64,000 nucleotides of DNA from the NCBI RefSeq assembly GCF_001679645.1, contig NZ_LRUN01000001.1, positions 124,001-188,000 on the forward strand, in the 5' to 3' direction. Each line of letters starts with the position of its first letter. Positions within the stretch are counted from its first letter, which is position 1. Below the pieces are notes generated by a model. The model had not been told where the DNA came from, searched no databases, and was given only the letters and a program-made list of their open reading frames with translations. The position numbers and the translations under genes are program-made. Positions 8,395-18,701 of the stretch are shown in pieces. This DNA comes from Pseudomonas bananamidigenes. GTDB lineage: Bacteria > Pseudomonadota > Gammaproteobacteria > Pseudomonadales > Pseudomonadaceae.

Positions 8395-11046
8395 TCAGGC
8401 TTCACCGTCCATCCCCGGTTGCGTCTGCAAAGGCAGGTGCAGAGTGATGCAGGTGCCGCGACCGTCGATGCCCTCGCCGACACTGATCCGCCCGCCATGG
8501 GCACCGACCATGCCCTGACAGATCGCCAGCCCCAGGCCGGTGCCCTGTCCGCCACGATCACCCCGGGCGGCGGTGTAGAACATGTCGAAAATCTTCGCCC
8601 GCTCATCGATGGGAATCCCCGGCCCTTCATCGCTGACCGAGAAAAACACCTCGCTGTCATCCGCTCCGGCACGCAATTGCAGACGGCCATGGGACGGCGA
8701 GAAGCGTGCGGCATTTTCCAGCACATTGACCAGCGCCTGCTCGATCAGTGCGGCATGGACAAACAACAAGGGCAATTCGGCCGGTACATCGGTGCTCACC
8801 TGCAGCGACGACAACACGGCGCGCAGACGATTGAGGGCACTGCCGACGATGTCCGCCGGCGACACCCAGTCCCGCGCCAGTTTCAGCGCACCATGCCCAA
8901 GACGGGTCATGTCCAGCAGGTTCTGGATGTAACGGTCGAGACGTTCGGCTTCATCGCGGGTGCCTTCCAGCAATTCACGGCGATCCTCCAGCGCGATCGC
9001 TTCGCCGAGCGCCAGCAGGCTGTCGATGCTGCCGCGCATTGACGTCAGTGGCGTGCGCAGGTCGTGGGACACCGAGGCCAGCAAGGCACTGCGCAGTTGT
9101 TCGGTTTCGCCGTGCAGACGCGCAGCTTCGAGATCGTCAGCCAGTTGCGCCCGGGCCAGGGCCTGCGCCAGCGGCTGGCTCAATGCAGTCAGCAAGCGGC
9201 GGCGTTGCCCGCTCAATGTCTGGCCCTCTTTGGCGCACACACCGAGCAGCGCCAGCGGTCCATCCTCCACCGACAGCGGCCACCACCACCAGCGCCCGAA
9301 CGGCAACGTGCCGGTGCCCATGCCGGCCGGTTGATCGTGTTGCCAGGCCCAGTCAGCAGCGGCGCGTTCGGATTCGGTGAATTGCAGCGGCCCGCCGGTC
9401 TCGACTTTCCAGCTGCCCTGCCCGTCGCGATCGAGCAGGCACACTTGCAGGTCGCTCCAGCCATTGAGGTGCTGTGCGGCAGCGCTGACCACGGCCTGAC
9501 GGTCGGTGGCGGCGGTGAGCTTGCGCGACAGGTCGAGCAGCTCGGTGGTCTCTTCCTGGGTATCGCGCAACGCCTGCAATTGCCGACGCTGACGCGCCGC
9601 CAGATTACCGGTGAGTGCCGCCATCAGCAGGAAGAACAGCAAGGTCAGCACGTCTTCTTCGCGCTGAATGGCAAAGGAAAAATTCGGCGGGATGAACAGA
9701 AAGTCGTAGGTCAGGAACGACAACGCTGCACAGGCCAGCGAAGGCCCCAGGCTGCTGCGCACCGCGACCAGCAGCACGGCGGCAAGGAACACCAGCGAGA
9801 TGTTCGGCAGCGGCAATACGCTCGACACCGCCCACGCCAGCGCACTGGCCAGAATGGTCGCCACCAGCGCCAGCGCATAATCGAACCACACCAGCGTCGG
9901 CGCCGTCCGCAGGCGTGGCGCGTGTTGCTCGTGATCGCTGTCCAGTACGTTGATTTCCAGGCCGTGGGACTGGCGCAGCAACCGTGCCGCCAGACCACCG
10001 CCGAACAGCCGTCGACGCAGACTCGGACGCGACTGACCGACCAGTACCAGACTGGCGCGGCGCTCGGTGGCGTGCTGGATCAGGGTCTTGGCCACTTCGC
10101 CGGCCCGTAGCAGCACCACTTCGCCGCCGAGGCGTTCAGCCAGTTGCTGGGCGCCTTGCAGGCGCAGACGCGATTGCTCATCGCGCACGCTGCCGTTGTC
10201 GACGTGCACCAGGCTCCACGGCAAATGCCGGCGCTGGGCGACACGGCTGGCGTGGCGCACCAATCGTTCGGCATCGGCATTACCGTCGACCCCGACCAGC
10301 AGGCGCCCGCGCACCGCCGGGGCGGCCTGACCGAGCTTGCGGTAGCCCTGAGCCAGATCGTTGTCGACCTGCGCCGCAGCGGTCTGCATCGCCAGTTCCC
10401 GCAACGCGGTGAGATTGGTTTGAGTGAAAAACGCATCGATCGCGGCCCGGGCCTGCTCCGGTACATAGACCTTGCCTTCGCGCAGGCGCTCGAGCAGTTC
10501 CCGGGGCGGCAGGTCGATCAGCAGCAGTTCGTAGGCTTCCTGCAAGACCCAGTCCGGCAGGGTTTCACGTACCTGCACACCCGTGATGCCGCGCACCTGA
10601 TCGTTGAGGCTTTCCAGGTGCTGGACGTTGACGGTGGTGTAGACGTCGATGCCGGCGGCGAGCAGTTCCTGAATATCCTGCCAGCGTTTGGCGTGACGGC
10701 TGCCGGGGGCGTTGCTGTGGGCGAGCTCGTCCACCAGCACCAGTTTGGGTTTGGCGGCGAGCAGGCCGTCAAGGTCCATTTCCTCCAGCGTCACGCCACG
10801 GTATTGCGAACGCACCAACGGCAGTTGCGGCAGGCCGCCGAGCAGCGCTTCGGTTTCGGCGCGGCCGTGGGTTTCGACCACGCCCGCAATGACTTTCACG
10901 CCCTGGCGCAGCTGGCTGTGAGCGGCCTGCAGCATGGCGTAGGTCTTGCCAACGCCCGGCGCAGCGCCGAGGAAAACCTTGAGCCGGCCGCGTCCGTCGC
11001 GGGGCAGTTCTGCTAACAGCGCGTCGGCGCGGCCGGAGTCACTCAT
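8395..11046 (-). CDS. kdpD: KdpD, potassium-sensing histidine kinase
   Basis: Membrane sensor kinase of 883 residues. In order: an N-terminal KdpD domain with Walker A (GAAPGVGKTYAM) and DELAHSNAPGSRH, a USP-like domain, a four-helix membrane domain, a GAF-like segment, the HisKA box SVSHDLRTPLTSMRG, and an HATPase domain with N, G1 (DEGPGIP) and G2 (GTGLGLAI) boxes. I place the start at 11046 (MSDSGRADALLAELP). The frame runs 26 codons further upstream, but those codons read through a hairpin repeat between kdpC and kdpD and are unlike KdpD sequence. Confidence 0.95.
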   Translation of the reverse strand: MSDSGRADALLAELPRDGRGRLKVFLGAAPGVGKTYAMLQAAHSQLRQGVKVIAGVVETHGRAETEALLGGLPQLPLVRSQYRGVTLEEMDLDGLLAAKPKLVLVDELAHSNAPGSRHAKRWQDIQELLAAGIDVYTTVNVQHLESLNDQVRGITGVQVRETLPDWVLQEAYELLLIDLPPRELLERLREGKVYVPEQARAAIDAFFTQTNLTALRELAMQTAAAQVDNDLAQGYRKLGQAAPAVRGRLLVGVDGNADAERLVRHASRVAQRRHLPWSLVHVDNGSVRDEQSRLRLQGAQQLAERLGGEVVLLRAGEVAKTLIQHATERRASLVLVGQSRPSLRRRLFGGGLAARLLRQSHGLEINVLDSDHEQHAPRLRTAPTLVWFDYALALVATILASALAWAVSSVLPLPNISLVFLAAVLLVAVRSSLGPSLACAALSFLTYDFLFIPPNFSFAIQREEDVLTLLFFLLMAALTGNLAARQRRQLQALRDTQEETTELLDLSRKLTAATDRQAVVSAAAQHLNGWSDLQVCLLDRDGQGSWKVETGGPLQFTESERAAADWAWQHDQPAGMGTGTLPFGRWWWWPLSVEDGPLALLGVCAKEGQTLSGQRRRLLTALSQPLAQALARAQLADDLEAARLHGETEQLRSALLASVSHDLRTPLTSMRGSIDSLLALGEAIALEDRRELLEGTRDEAERLDRYIQNLLDMTRLGHGALKLARDWVSPADIVGSALNRLRAVLSSLQVSTDVPAELPLLFVHAALIEQALVNVLENAARFSPSHGRLQLRAGADDSEVFFSVSDEGPGIPIDERAKIFDMFYTAARGDRGGQGTGLGLAICQGMVGAHGGRISVGEGIDGRGTCITLHLPLQTQPGMDGEA

Positions 11047-11076
11047 GCTTGAAGCTCTCTTCCTGAAGGATGATCG

Positions 11077-11122
11077 TTCCCACGCTCTGCGTGGGAATGC
11101 AGCCCGGGACGCTCTGCGTCCC
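11077..11122. repeat. Double hairpin repeat between kdpC and kdpD
   Basis: Two perfect inverted repeats lie side by side. TTCCCACGC and GCGTGGGAA (11077-11097) flank a TCT loop, and GGGACGC and GCGTCCC (11106-11122) flank another TCT loop. This paired GCTCTGC-centred form is a known type of intergenic repeat in P. fluorescens genomes. It lies between kdpC and kdpD in the operon, where it could stabilise or partly terminate the transcript. Confidence 0.75.
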
Positions 11123-11127
11123 ATCCA

Positions 11128-11673
11128 CTAAAGTTTTTCCAGCGCCATGTTCAACGCCAGCACATTCACCACCGGTGGCCCCACCAGCGGCTGTTCGATG
11201 TGCGCGTCGAGCAACTGCTGCAAGGTCGCCACCGGTACGTTGCGCGCGGCGGCAACACGCGCCAGTTGATAGGCAATCGCCGCCGGTGGCAAGTGCGGAT
11301 CGAGACCGCTGCCGGAGGTAGTCAGCAACGCCAGCGGCACCGGGCCCTGACCGGGTACCTGCAGCTTGTTGGCGTCATCGATCACCCGAGTGGCCAGCGC
11401 CGGATTGCTCGGCGACAGGTTGCTCGCGCTGCTGGAAACGGTGGCAAAGGCACCGGCCGAAGGACGTGGATGAAACCACGCATCGCCGACAAAATCCTGA
11501 GCGATCAGCGACGAGCCGCGCACCTTGCCTTCGGCGTCGCGCACCAGACTGCCGTTGGCCTGCTCGGGAAAGGCGACCTGGGCAACGCCAGTCACCACCA
11601 GCGGATACGCAACGCCGGTGACCAGGGTCATCAGCACCAGCAGGCTCAGGGCCGGACGTAACATTGTGGACAT
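11128..11673 (-). CDS. kdpC: KdpC, potassium-transporting ATPase subunit C
   Basis: 181 residues with one N-terminal membrane helix ([21 protein letters not shown]) and a periplasmic domain containing [29 protein letters not shown]-like (SGLDPHLPP) and [10 protein letters not shown] at the C-terminus, all typical of KdpC. KdpC stabilises the KdpFABC complex. I chose the ATG at 11673 (MSTMLRPAL), which follows GAGGA; a longer frame to 11718 would add an atypical hydrophilic tail. Confidence 0.95.
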   Translation of the reverse strand: MSTMLRPALSLLVLMTLVTGVAYPLVVTGVAQVAFPEQANGSLVRDAEGKVRGSSLIAQDFVGDAWFHPRPSAGAFATVSSSASNLSPSNPALATRVIDDANKLQVPGQGPVPLALLTTSGSGLDPHLPPAAIAYQLARVAAARNVPVATLQQLLDAHIEQPLVGPPVVNVLALNMALEKL

Positions 11674-11730
11674 TTCAAAATCCTCGAATTCGTGCTTGAA
11701 GCGGTGTGCCCGGCACACCGCTGTTCAGGT

Positions 11731-13797
11731 TCAAACCAGATGCAACGCCGTCAACAACATGTCGATCGCCTTGATCCCCACGAACGGCACCAGAATCCCG
11801 CCCAGGCCATAGATCAGCAGATTGCGTCGCAGCAGCGCCGCCGCACTCGCAGCCTGCACCCGCACGCCACGCAAGGCCAGCGGAATCAGCACGACGATAA
11901 TCAGGGCGTTGAAGACGATGGCCGACAGAATCGCGCTCTGCGGGCTGTTCAAGTGCATGATGTTCAGCACGCCCAGTTGCGGGTAGATCGCCGCGAACAG
12001 TGCCGGCAGGATCGCAAAGTACTTGGCCACGTCGTTGGCAATGGAAAAGGTCGTCAGCGCGCCACGGGTCACCAGCAGTTCCTTGCCGATCTGCACCACG
12101 TCCAGCAGCTTGGTCGGATCGCTGTCGAGGTCGACCATGTTGGCCGCTTCGCGTGCTGCCTGAGTGCCGTCGTTCATCGCCATGCCGACGTCGGCCTGAG
12201 CCAGCGCCGGAGCATCGTTGGCACCGTCGCCGCACATCGCGACCAGGCGACCGTCGTTCTGCTCGTGACGGATGCGTGCCAGTTTTTTCTCCGGAGTCGC
12301 TTCGGCCAGTACGTCGTCGACGCCTGCTTCAGCGGCAATCGCGGCAGCGGTCAGCGGGTTGTCGCCAGTGACCATCACCGTGCGAATCCCCAGCTTGCGC
12401 AACTCGGCGAAACGCTCACGGATGCCCGGCTTGACCACGTCTTTCAAATGGATGACTCCGAGCAGTCTGCCGTCGGCGCAGACCAGCAACGGCGTGCCAC
12501 CGCTCTGGGCGATCTTGTCGATTTCACGGGACAGCGCCGGCGCCAGATCCTTGCGTTGTTGACCGAGGAACGCTAGCAGCGAATCCACCGCGCCCTTGCG
12601 GAACACACGGCCCTGATAGTCGACACCGGACAAGCGGGTTTCCGCGCTGAACGGAACGGCAGTCAACGCTTCAGGTGCGGGCTCCGGCTGCGGATTGGAA
12701 CCGCGCAAATATTCGACGATGGACTTGCCCTCGGCGGTTTCATCGGCAAGCGAAGCGAACAGCGCACCTTCGGCCAACTCTCGGGCATTCACGCCCGGCG
12801 CGGCATACACCGCACTGCAACGACGGTTGCCGAAGGTGATGGTGCCGGTCTTGTCCAGCAGCAGTACATGCACATCACCCGCCGCTTCCACGGCACGACC
12901 GGACTTGGCAATCACGTTCAGACGCACCAGACGATCCATCCCGGCGATACCGATGGCCGACAGCAGACCGCCGATGGTGGTCGGAATCAGCGTGACCAAC
13001 AGCGCCACCAGGAACACCAGCGGCAGGCTGCCATTGGCGAAGTGGGCGAAAGGTTGCAGGGTCACGACCACCAGAAGAAAGATCAGGGTCAGGCCGATCA
13101 GCAGGATGTCCAGCGCCACTTCGTTAGGGGTCTTCTGACGTTTGGCGCCTTCGACCAGTGCGATCATGCGGTCGAGGGTCGATTCCCCCGGGTTGGCGGT
13201 GATCTTCACCAGCAACCAGTCGGACACCAGCCGGGTGTTGCCGGTGACAGCGGAACGGTCGCCGCCGGATTCGCGGATCACCGGCGCCGACTCACCGGTA
13301 ATCGCCGCTTCGTTGACTGCCGCGATCCCTTCAATGACTTCGCCGTCACCGGGAATCATCTCCCCGGCTTCGACGCGCACCACATCACCCTTGCGCAGAC
13401 TGGCAGCCGGTACTACCTGAAAGCTGCCGTTGGCCAGTTTGCGCCGGGCGCTCAGCCCTTCGCTGCCGGCCTTGAGACTGTCGGCGCGGGCCTTGCCGCG
13501 ACCTTCGGCCAGTGCTTCGGCGAAGTTGGCGAAGATCACGGTGAACCAAAGCCACAGCGCGATCTGCGCCGCAACAAAGGTCGGCACGATGGTGTCCGGA
13601 ATAAAGCACAGCACGGTGGTGAAAATCGCGGTCAGTTCAACCACCAGCATCACCGGGGAGCGCACCAGTTGACGCGGGTCGAGCTTGACGAATGCTTGCA
13701 CCAGCGCCGGACGCCACAAGGCGCTGATCGCGGTTTTGGGGGCTTCTGCCGACTTGGCGGCTACCGCCGGTTTTGAAGCGGGAACATGCATATTCAT
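11731..13797 (-). CDS. kdpB: KdpB, P-type ATPase subunit
   Basis: The 688-residue catalytic subunit of the KdpFABC potassium pump. It contains the actuator motif TGES (in [13 protein letters not shown]), the phosphorylation motif DKTGTIT, the nucleotide-binding KGA segment ([10 protein letters not shown]), and [10 protein letters not shown] and [10 protein letters not shown] in the P domain. The Ser of TGES is the residue phosphorylated to inhibit the E. coli pump. The length is normal for the family. It starts 10 bases after the kdpA stop, so translation is probably coupled. Confidence 0.97.
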   Translation of the reverse strand: MNMHVPASKPAVAAKSAEAPKTAISALWRPALVQAFVKLDPRQLVRSPVMLVVELTAIFTTVLCFIPDTIVPTFVAAQIALWLWFTVIFANFAEALAEGRGKARADSLKAGSEGLSARRKLANGSFQVVPAASLRKGDVVRVEAGEMIPGDGEVIEGIAAVNEAAITGESAPVIRESGGDRSAVTGNTRLVSDWLLVKITANPGESTLDRMIALVEGAKRQKTPNEVALDILLIGLTLIFLLVVVTLQPFAHFANGSLPLVFLVALLVTLIPTTIGGLLSAIGIAGMDRLVRLNVIAKSGRAVEAAGDVHVLLLDKTGTITFGNRRCSAVYAAPGVNARELAEGALFASLADETAEGKSIVEYLRGSNPQPEPAPEALTAVPFSAETRLSGVDYQGRVFRKGAVDSLLAFLGQQRKDLAPALSREIDKIAQSGGTPLLVCADGRLLGVIHLKDVVKPGIRERFAELRKLGIRTVMVTGDNPLTAAAIAAEAGVDDVLAEATPEKKLARIRHEQNDGRLVAMCGDGANDAPALAQADVGMAMNDGTQAAREAANMVDLDSDPTKLLDVVQIGKELLVTRGALTTFSIANDVAKYFAILPALFAAIYPQLGVLNIMHLNSPQSAILSAIVFNALIIVVLIPLALRGVRVQAASAAALLRRNLLIYGLGGILVPFVGIKAIDMLLTALHLV

Positions 13798-13807
13798 GAT
13801 GGATTCC

Positions 13808-15502
13808 TTAGAAGCCCATGCTCAGGTGTTCAGCGATCGGGCCCAAAGCCAGGGTCGGCAGGAAAGTCAGGCCGCCGACCAGCAAAATGGTCACGGTCAG
13901 CAGGGTCACGAACAGCGGGCCGTGGGTCGGAAAGCTGTTCTGGCCGATCGGTGCGGTTTTCTTCATTGCCAGGCTGCCGGCCAGAGCCAGTACCGGAAGG
14001 ATGTAGCCGAAGCGACCGATCAACATGCCCAGACCGAGCATCAGGTTGTGGAACGGGGTGTTCGCACTCAGACCACCGAACGCCGAACCGTTGTTGGCAC
14101 TGGCCGAGGTGTAGGCGTACAGCAACTGGCTGAAACCATGGGGGCCGGGGTTGCTGATGGTGGCCGCCGGGCCAGGCAGGGCAGCGGCAATCGCGCCCAG
14201 CACCAGCACGCCGACCGGCATCACCAGCAAGGTCACGACCAGCAGTTGCACCTCACGGGCCTGGAGTTTCTTGCCGAGGTATTCCGGCGTACGGCCGATC
14301 ATCAGACCTGCGAGAAACACCGCGATCAGCACGTTGAGCAACATGCCGTAGAGACCGGCACCCACGCCGCCGAAGATCACTTCGCCGACCATCATGTTGA
14401 CCAGCGCCACCATGCCGCTGAGCGGGTTAAGGCTGTCATGCATGCCATTGACCGACCCGTTCGATGCAGCGGTGGTGGTCACCGACCAGAGCACGGTGGC
14501 GGTAGTGCCGAAGCGCGATTCCTTGCCTTCCAGCGGGGCGGTCTGTTCGACGGCCACGTTGTTCAGGGCCGGGTTCGGCTGATACTCGGCCCACAGCGAA
14601 GTGGCGCCGCCGATCAGGAACAGCGCGAGCATGCAGCCGATGATGGCGCGGCTCTGACGCAGATCCTTGACGTAGTGGCCGAAGGTGAACACCAGCGCCA
14701 CCGGGATCAGGATGATCGAAGACACTTCGAACAGATTGCTCCACGCGGTCGGGTTTTCGAACGGATGCGCCGAGTTGACGCCAAAGAAGCCGCCGCCGTT
14801 GGTGCCCAGTTGCTTGATCGCAATCTGGCTGGCCGCAGGGCCCAGTGGAATGACCTGATCGACGCCTTGCAGCGTCACCGCGTTCACGTATTGCGCGAAG
14901 GTCTGCGGCACGCCCTGCCACACCAGATACAGCGCCAGCACCAGGCACAGCGGCAGCAGACCGTAGAGGGTGGCACGGGTCATGTCGGCCCAGAAGTTGC
15001 CCAGGGTCCTGGCGGATTTGCGACCGATGCCGCGGCACAACGCGACCAGCACGGCGAGGCCGGTGGCGGCGCTGACGAAGTTCTGCACCGTGAGGCCGAC
15101 CATCTGGCTCAGGTAACTGAGGGTCGCTTCACCGCTGTAGGACTGCCAGTTGGTGTTGGTCATGAAGCTGACGGCGGTGTTGAACGCCTGGGTCCACTCC
15201 TGGCCCGGCAGGTTTTGCGGGTTCAGCGGCAAGTGATCCTGGAACAACAGGATCGCGAACAACAGCAGAAAACCCGCGAGGTTGAACGCCAGCAGCGCCA
15301 GCGTGTACTTCTGCCAGCTCTGCTCGTCCTGCGGATTGACCCCGGCAATGCGGTAACAGCCGCGCTCGACCGGGCCAAGAATCGGCGTCAGCCAGGTGCG
15401 CTGACCTTCCATCACCTTGTAGTAGAACCGCCCGAGGAACGGCGCCGGCAGCAACACCAACGCGAAAAACGCGAGGATCTGCCAATAGTCATAACTGTGC
15501 AT
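13808..15502 (-). CDS. kdpA: KdpA, potassium-translocating subunit
   Basis: 564-residue polytopic membrane protein, the SKT-family channel-like subunit that binds potassium. Four pore-loop regions are recognisable, including [18 protein letters not shown] and [17 protein letters not shown]. The correct start is the ATG at 15502 ([13 protein letters not shown]). The open frame continues upstream through kdpF in another reading and should not be used. It begins eight bases after the kdpF stop. Confidence 0.97.
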   Translation of the reverse strand: MHSYDYWQILAFFALVLLPAPFLGRFYYKVMEGQRTWLTPILGPVERGCYRIAGVNPQDEQSWQKYTLALLAFNLAGFLLLFAILLFQDHLPLNPQNLPGQEWTQAFNTAVSFMTNTNWQSYSGEATLSYLSQMVGLTVQNFVSAATGLAVLVALCRGIGRKSARTLGNFWADMTRATLYGLLPLCLVLALYLVWQGVPQTFAQYVNAVTLQGVDQVIPLGPAASQIAIKQLGTNGGGFFGVNSAHPFENPTAWSNLFEVSSIILIPVALVFTFGHYVKDLRQSRAIIGCMLALFLIGGATSLWAEYQPNPALNNVAVEQTAPLEGKESRFGTTATVLWSVTTTAASNGSVNGMHDSLNPLSGMVALVNMMVGEVIFGGVGAGLYGMLLNVLIAVFLAGLMIGRTPEYLGKKLQAREVQLLVVTLLVMPVGVLVLGAIAAALPGPAATISNPGPHGFSQLLYAYTSASANNGSAFGGLSANTPFHNLMLGLGMLIGRFGYILPVLALAGSLAMKKTAPIGQNSFPTHGPLFVTLLTVTILLVGGLTFLPTLALGPIAEHLSMGF

Positions 15503-15510
15503 AACCGCTC

Positions 15511-15600
15511 CTAGTTCCGATCCGCGCGCAACAGCGCAACCAACAGATAAATGAACAGCCCCGCTGCCAGCAGCAGGGACACCCCGTCCAGAACGCTCAT
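15511..15600 (-). CDS. kdpF: KdpF, small membrane subunit
   Basis: A 29-residue hydrophobic peptide (MSVLDGVSLLLAAGLFIYLL, then VALLRADRN) encoded directly upstream of kdpA. One membrane helix and a short charged C-terminus match KdpF, which stabilises the KdpABC complex and occupies a lipid-like position. GGAGATCTTCC lies before the ATG. It is the first gene of the operon, so the KdpE-controlled promoter should lie just above 15600. Confidence 0.93.
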   Translation of the reverse strand: MSVLDGVSLLLAAGLFIYLLVALLRADRN

Positions 15601-16001
15601 GGAAGATCTCCGTGTTACGGCGTATTGCCGCGTGTGGAGGCATTGTCGAAAAGGAGGCTGTAAAGGAACGAGACCGAGGCTGCGGGCGGCGCATAAAGAA
15701 AGCGTAAAGAGTGGGTTTATGCGGGCTTTACAACAGGTTTCTGCCCCGTCAGGCCGGGCCTCTCCGCGAGCCGGCTCGCTCCCACACGTTGAAATGCATT
15801 CCCCTGTGAGAGCGAGCCTGCTCGCGAAGACGGCATAACCGTCAACATCGCACTCAACTAGCGCACAAAAAGCAGTTATTGCGCCGCGAACATCCCCGAT
15901 ACGACAGCTTTCAACTCATTACGACTTGTTTCACAGCAATGGCACGCCCACTGCACATGCCCCTCACCCGAAGCTTTCCAAACCGTTCAGGGAGCAAACG
16001 C
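15601..16001. other. kdp-permease divergent intergenic region
   Basis: About 400 bases between divergent kdpF and the permease gene. It must contain the kdp promoter and KdpE operator (near 15601-15740) and the promoter of the permease. The middle is occupied by an inverted REP pair. I could not point to a convincing KdpE box by eye. Confidence 0.6.
15761..15828. repeat. Inverted pair of REP-like elements
   Basis: Two palindromic cores face each other. GCGAGCCGGCTCGC at 15766-15779 is a perfect 14-base palindrome, and GCGAGC-CT-GCTCGC lies at 15812-15825. The flanking bases (CTCCCACA on the left, TGTGAGAG on the right) make the whole unit an inverted repeat, the BIME-like arrangement common between Pseudomonas genes. 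Confidence 0.8.
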
Positions 16002-17366
16002 ATGAACACACAACTCAAACCCACGCTGGGCACTTTGCACCTGTGGGGCATCGCCGTCGGGCTGGTGATTTCCGGGGAGTATTTCGGCTGGAGCTATGGC
16101 TGGGGTGTCGCGGGAACACTGGGCTTTCTGGTGACCTCGTTCATGGTCGCGACCATGTACACCTGCTTCATTTTCAGCTTCACCGAACTGACCACGGCGA
16201 TCCCGCACGCGGGCGGGCCGTTTGCCTACAGCCGTCGGGCATTCGGTGAAAAAGGTGGATTGATTGCAGGACTGGCGACGCTGATCGAATTTGTCTTCGC
16301 CCCACCCGCAATTGCCCTGGCAATCGGCGCCTATCTCAATGTGCAGTTTCCGGCCCTCGATCCGAAACACGCCGCGGTCGGCGCGTACATCGTCTTCATG
16401 GGGTTGAACATCCTTGGTGTGAAACTGGCTGCGACCTTCGAGTTGATCGTCTGCGTGCTGGCCGTCGCCGAGTTGCTGGTGTTCATGGGCGTGGTCGCAC
16501 CGGCCTTCAGTTTCAGCAACTTCGCCCTTAATGGCTGGGCCGGCGCGGACGTGTTTGGCGCACCGGCGATTGCCGGCATGTTCGCAGCCATTCCATTTGC
16601 GATCTGGTTTTTCCTTGCGATTGAAGGCGCGGCCATGGCGGCCGAAGAAGCCAAGGACCCGAAACGCACGATTCCCAAGGCCTACATCAGCGGCATCCTG
16701 ACTCTGGTGCTGCTGGCGATGGGCGTGATGTTCTTTGCCGGTGGCGTCGGCGACTGGCGCGCCCTGTCGAACATCAACGACCCGCTGCCACAAGCAATGA
16801 AAGCCGTGGTCGGCGACAACTCCGGCTGGCTGCACATGCTGGTGTGGATCGGCCTGTTCGGTCTGGTGGCGAGTTTTCACGGGATCATTCTCGGCTACTC
16901 CCGCCAGTTCTTCGCCCTCGCCCGCGCCGGTTACCTGCCCGCCTCGCTGGCGAAACTGTCGCGCTTCCAGACGCCGCACCGGGCGATCATTGCCGGCGGC
17001 GTGATCGGCATCGCGGCGATCTACAGCGACGGCCTGATCAACCTCGGCGGCATGACGCTCACTGCCGCAATGATCACCATGGCCGTGTTCGGCGCCATAG
17101 TGATGTACATCATGAGCATGCTCAGCCTGTTCAAACTGCGCAAAAGTGAACCGAACCTTGAGCGGACTTTCCGTGCGCCGTGCTACCCGTTGATCCCGTT
17201 CATCGCGCTGGTGCTGGCTGTGGTGTGCCTGCTAGCGATGGCCTGGTTCAACGCACTGATTGGCTTGATTTTCCTGGGTTTCATGGCCGTCGGCTTCGGC
17301 TACTTCTTGCTCACGGGGCAATTGCGTGCGAACGCGCCGGCGGACGCCATGCTGACCGGGCTTTGA
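16002..17366 (+). CDS. eat: Ethanolamine-type amino acid permease
   Basis: 454-residue APC-superfamily transporter with about 12 membrane helices. GLVISGEYFGWSYGWGVAGT at the N-terminus and AIPHAGGPFAYSRRAFG are features of the ethanolamine permease subfamily. The start at 16002 has GGAGCAAACGC upstream; in-frame codons above it do not look coding. The usual partners eutB and eutC are not adjacent, so this may be a stand-alone paralogue and the substrate is inferred. Confidence 0.85.
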   Translation: MNTQLKPTLGTLHLWGIAVGLVISGEYFGWSYGWGVAGTLGFLVTSFMVATMYTCFIFSFTELTTAIPHAGGPFAYSRRAFGEKGGLIAGLATLIEFVFAPPAIALAIGAYLNVQFPALDPKHAAVGAYIVFMGLNILGVKLAATFELIVCVLAVAELLVFMGVVAPAFSFSNFALNGWAGADVFGAPAIAGMFAAIPFAIWFFLAIEGAAMAAEEAKDPKRTIPKAYISGILTLVLLAMGVMFFAGGVGDWRALSNINDPLPQAMKAVVGDNSGWLHMLVWIGLFGLVASFHGIILGYSRQFFALARAGYLPASLAKLSRFQTPHRAIIAGGVIGIAAIYSDGLINLGGMTLTAAMITMAVFGAIVMYIMSMLSLFKLRKSEPNLERTFRAPCYPLIPFIALVLAVVCLLAMAWFNALIGLIFLGFMAVGFGYFLLTGQLRANAPADAMLTGL

Positions 17367-17484
17367 CCGCCCCGGGCATAACCGGCCTAGAATGGAACCA
17401 CTGCGATTTCCCATCGCTCAAACGTGGTAAGCAGCATCGCCGGCAAAATCCTCGCCGGTCGAGCTGTCATTAAGGAGAGCCGCT

Positions 17485-17652
17485 ATGCCCTGGTATGCCT
17501 GGTTGATTCTGGTCGTTGCAATCGGCTCGATCGTGGGGGGGCTGATGATGCTGCGCGACACCGCCAACAAGGTCGAACTGACCGAAGAACAACGTCAACG
17601 TGTTGCCGAGCGCAATGCCGAAGCGGACATCAAGGACGCGCAGGATCGCTGA
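17485..17652 (+). CDS. DUF2897-like small membrane protein
   Basis: A 55-residue protein with one N-terminal membrane helix (WYAWLILVVAIGSIVGGLMM) followed by a charged helical tail (KVELTEEQRQRVAERNAE). AAGGAGAG precedes the ATG and a strong terminator follows the stop codon. This fits the DUF2897 family of small gammaproteobacterial proteins; the function is unknown. Confidence 0.78.
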   Translation: MPWYAWLILVVAIGSIVGGLMMLRDTANKVELTEEQRQRVAERNAEADIKDAQDR

Positions 17653-17658
17653 CCGAAA

Positions 17659-17688
17659 ACCCCGCCAGAATCGGCGGGGTCTGTTTTT
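17659..17688 (+). terminator. Rho-independent terminator
   Basis: ACCCCGCC at 17659-17666 pairs perfectly with GGCGGGGT at 17673-17680 across a six-base loop, followed by CTGTTTTT. It ends the small DUF2897-like gene and may also serve the convergent DUF1989 gene. Confidence 0.9.
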
Positions 17689-17696
17689 GACGGCGG

Positions 17697-18548
17697 TTAT
17701 TGTTCCCATTCGGCCTTGGCAATGTGTAAACCATGCAGGCCTTTGTATGCCGCGCGTTCCGGCGAACTCCAGCCTTCGAGCAGCGAATCCTCCAACCGAT
17801 AGATTTCCACCCCCAACGGGCGGCACACGCTCAACGGATCCTGTGCATCCGGCCCCCACATCGCCAGTGACAGATCCCCGCCGGGGCACGTCGACAATGC
17901 ACACAGCAAGTCGATTTCCGCGAAGAACTCCAGGTAGTCGCCCTTCTGTGCCGGACAGGCCTTCATGAAATACAGGTCATCGTGATTCAGGCCCGTGCAC
18001 TGGAAGATGTTCAACACGTCGTGCACGTCGAATTCGGTCAGACCGTGCGGCAGCACGGCACGGGTCAGATTGGAGTGGCAATGATGATGGAAGTCTTCGC
18101 CGGTGAGCATCTTGTTCACGTAGGGATCACAGCGTGTACCGAGTAAATCGTGCAGGCGTCCTCCGTGTTCGTCGATGCCGTAACCGGCCAGGCTGTCATC
18201 GGTGATGGTCACCAGTGGCCGCAGAAACGGCAGATTCGACCAGAGGCGATCATGAGTGCTGACATGCGCACCTTGCAGTTGGCGGGTGCGCGCCGCCCAC
18301 ATCCGTTCGCGGGGATCGTGGGCATTCCACACATTGAAGTCGCCCACCTGTGGCCCCACCGGTGTGGTGACACGAAACACATGCCCCGCCGGAACATGCC
18401 AGGCGCGGCCGGTGCGGATCGGCACTTCGAATTGTTCGATCAGGGTTCGCGCCTCCTTTCTGTCGCGAATCCGTTCGTAGAACGCAGTGTTGACCTGCAA
18501 GGCCGAGCCTTTACTGACCTGATAGGCGGCCGGATAGTCTTTGAACAT
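17697..18548 (-). CDS. DUF1989 (urea carboxylase-associated family) protein
   Basis: A 283-residue protein matching the DUF1989 pattern: GHVFRVTTPVGPQVGDFNVWNA, LQGAHVSTHDRLWSN, DPYVNKMLTG and FHHHCHSNLTRA, then DVLNIFQCTGL. Conserved Cys/His/Asp residues suggest metal binding. Relatives neighbour urea carboxylase genes, but none is seen here, so the role is open. The ATG at 18548 follows AGGAGAACC; the upstream open frame is not convincing. It is divergent from the TetR gene, a likely local regulator. Confidence 0.8.
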   Translation of the reverse strand: MFKDYPAAYQVSKGSALQVNTAFYERIRDRKEARTLIEQFEVPIRTGRAWHVPAGHVFRVTTPVGPQVGDFNVWNAHDPRERMWAARTRQLQGAHVSTHDRLWSNLPFLRPLVTITDDSLAGYGIDEHGGRLHDLLGTRCDPYVNKMLTGEDFHHHCHSNLTRAVLPHGLTEFDVHDVLNIFQCTGLNHDDLYFMKACPAQKGDYLEFFAEIDLLCALSTCPGGDLSLAMWGPDAQDPLSVCRPLGVEIYRLEDSLLEGWSSPERAAYKGLHGLHIAKAEWEQ

Positions 18549-18672
18549 GGTTCTCCTGCTCCTTCGGTGATGGCAACTTTGTGAGCTGCAACCACTATCC
18601 GTGCCAACCCGTTGCTGGCTGTACGAACAAGTTGGATTCTCCGGCAGGCTTTTTAGAAGTAGAAGTACAGTC

Positions 18673-18701
18673 ACCATTCAATTTTCATTGGTTAAAATGG
18701 T
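18673..18701. promoter_or_regulatory. Possible operator between DUF1989 gene and tetR-like gene
   Basis: An imperfect dyad (ACCATTCAAT/TTTCATTGGT, 7 of 10 pairs) at 18673-18692, with a further AATGGT at 18696-18701 complementary to the first ACCATT. It lies 23-51 bases upstream of the TetR-family start, where an autoregulatory operator is expected. No binding evidence exists. Confidence 0.3.

Noticed and set aside
13685..15514. 609-codon open frame on the plus strand opposite kdpA and kdpB
   Set aside because: It is antisense to clear kdp genes. Its product is Gln/His/Arg-rich without motifs, the usual result of GC-rich reverse-frame reading.
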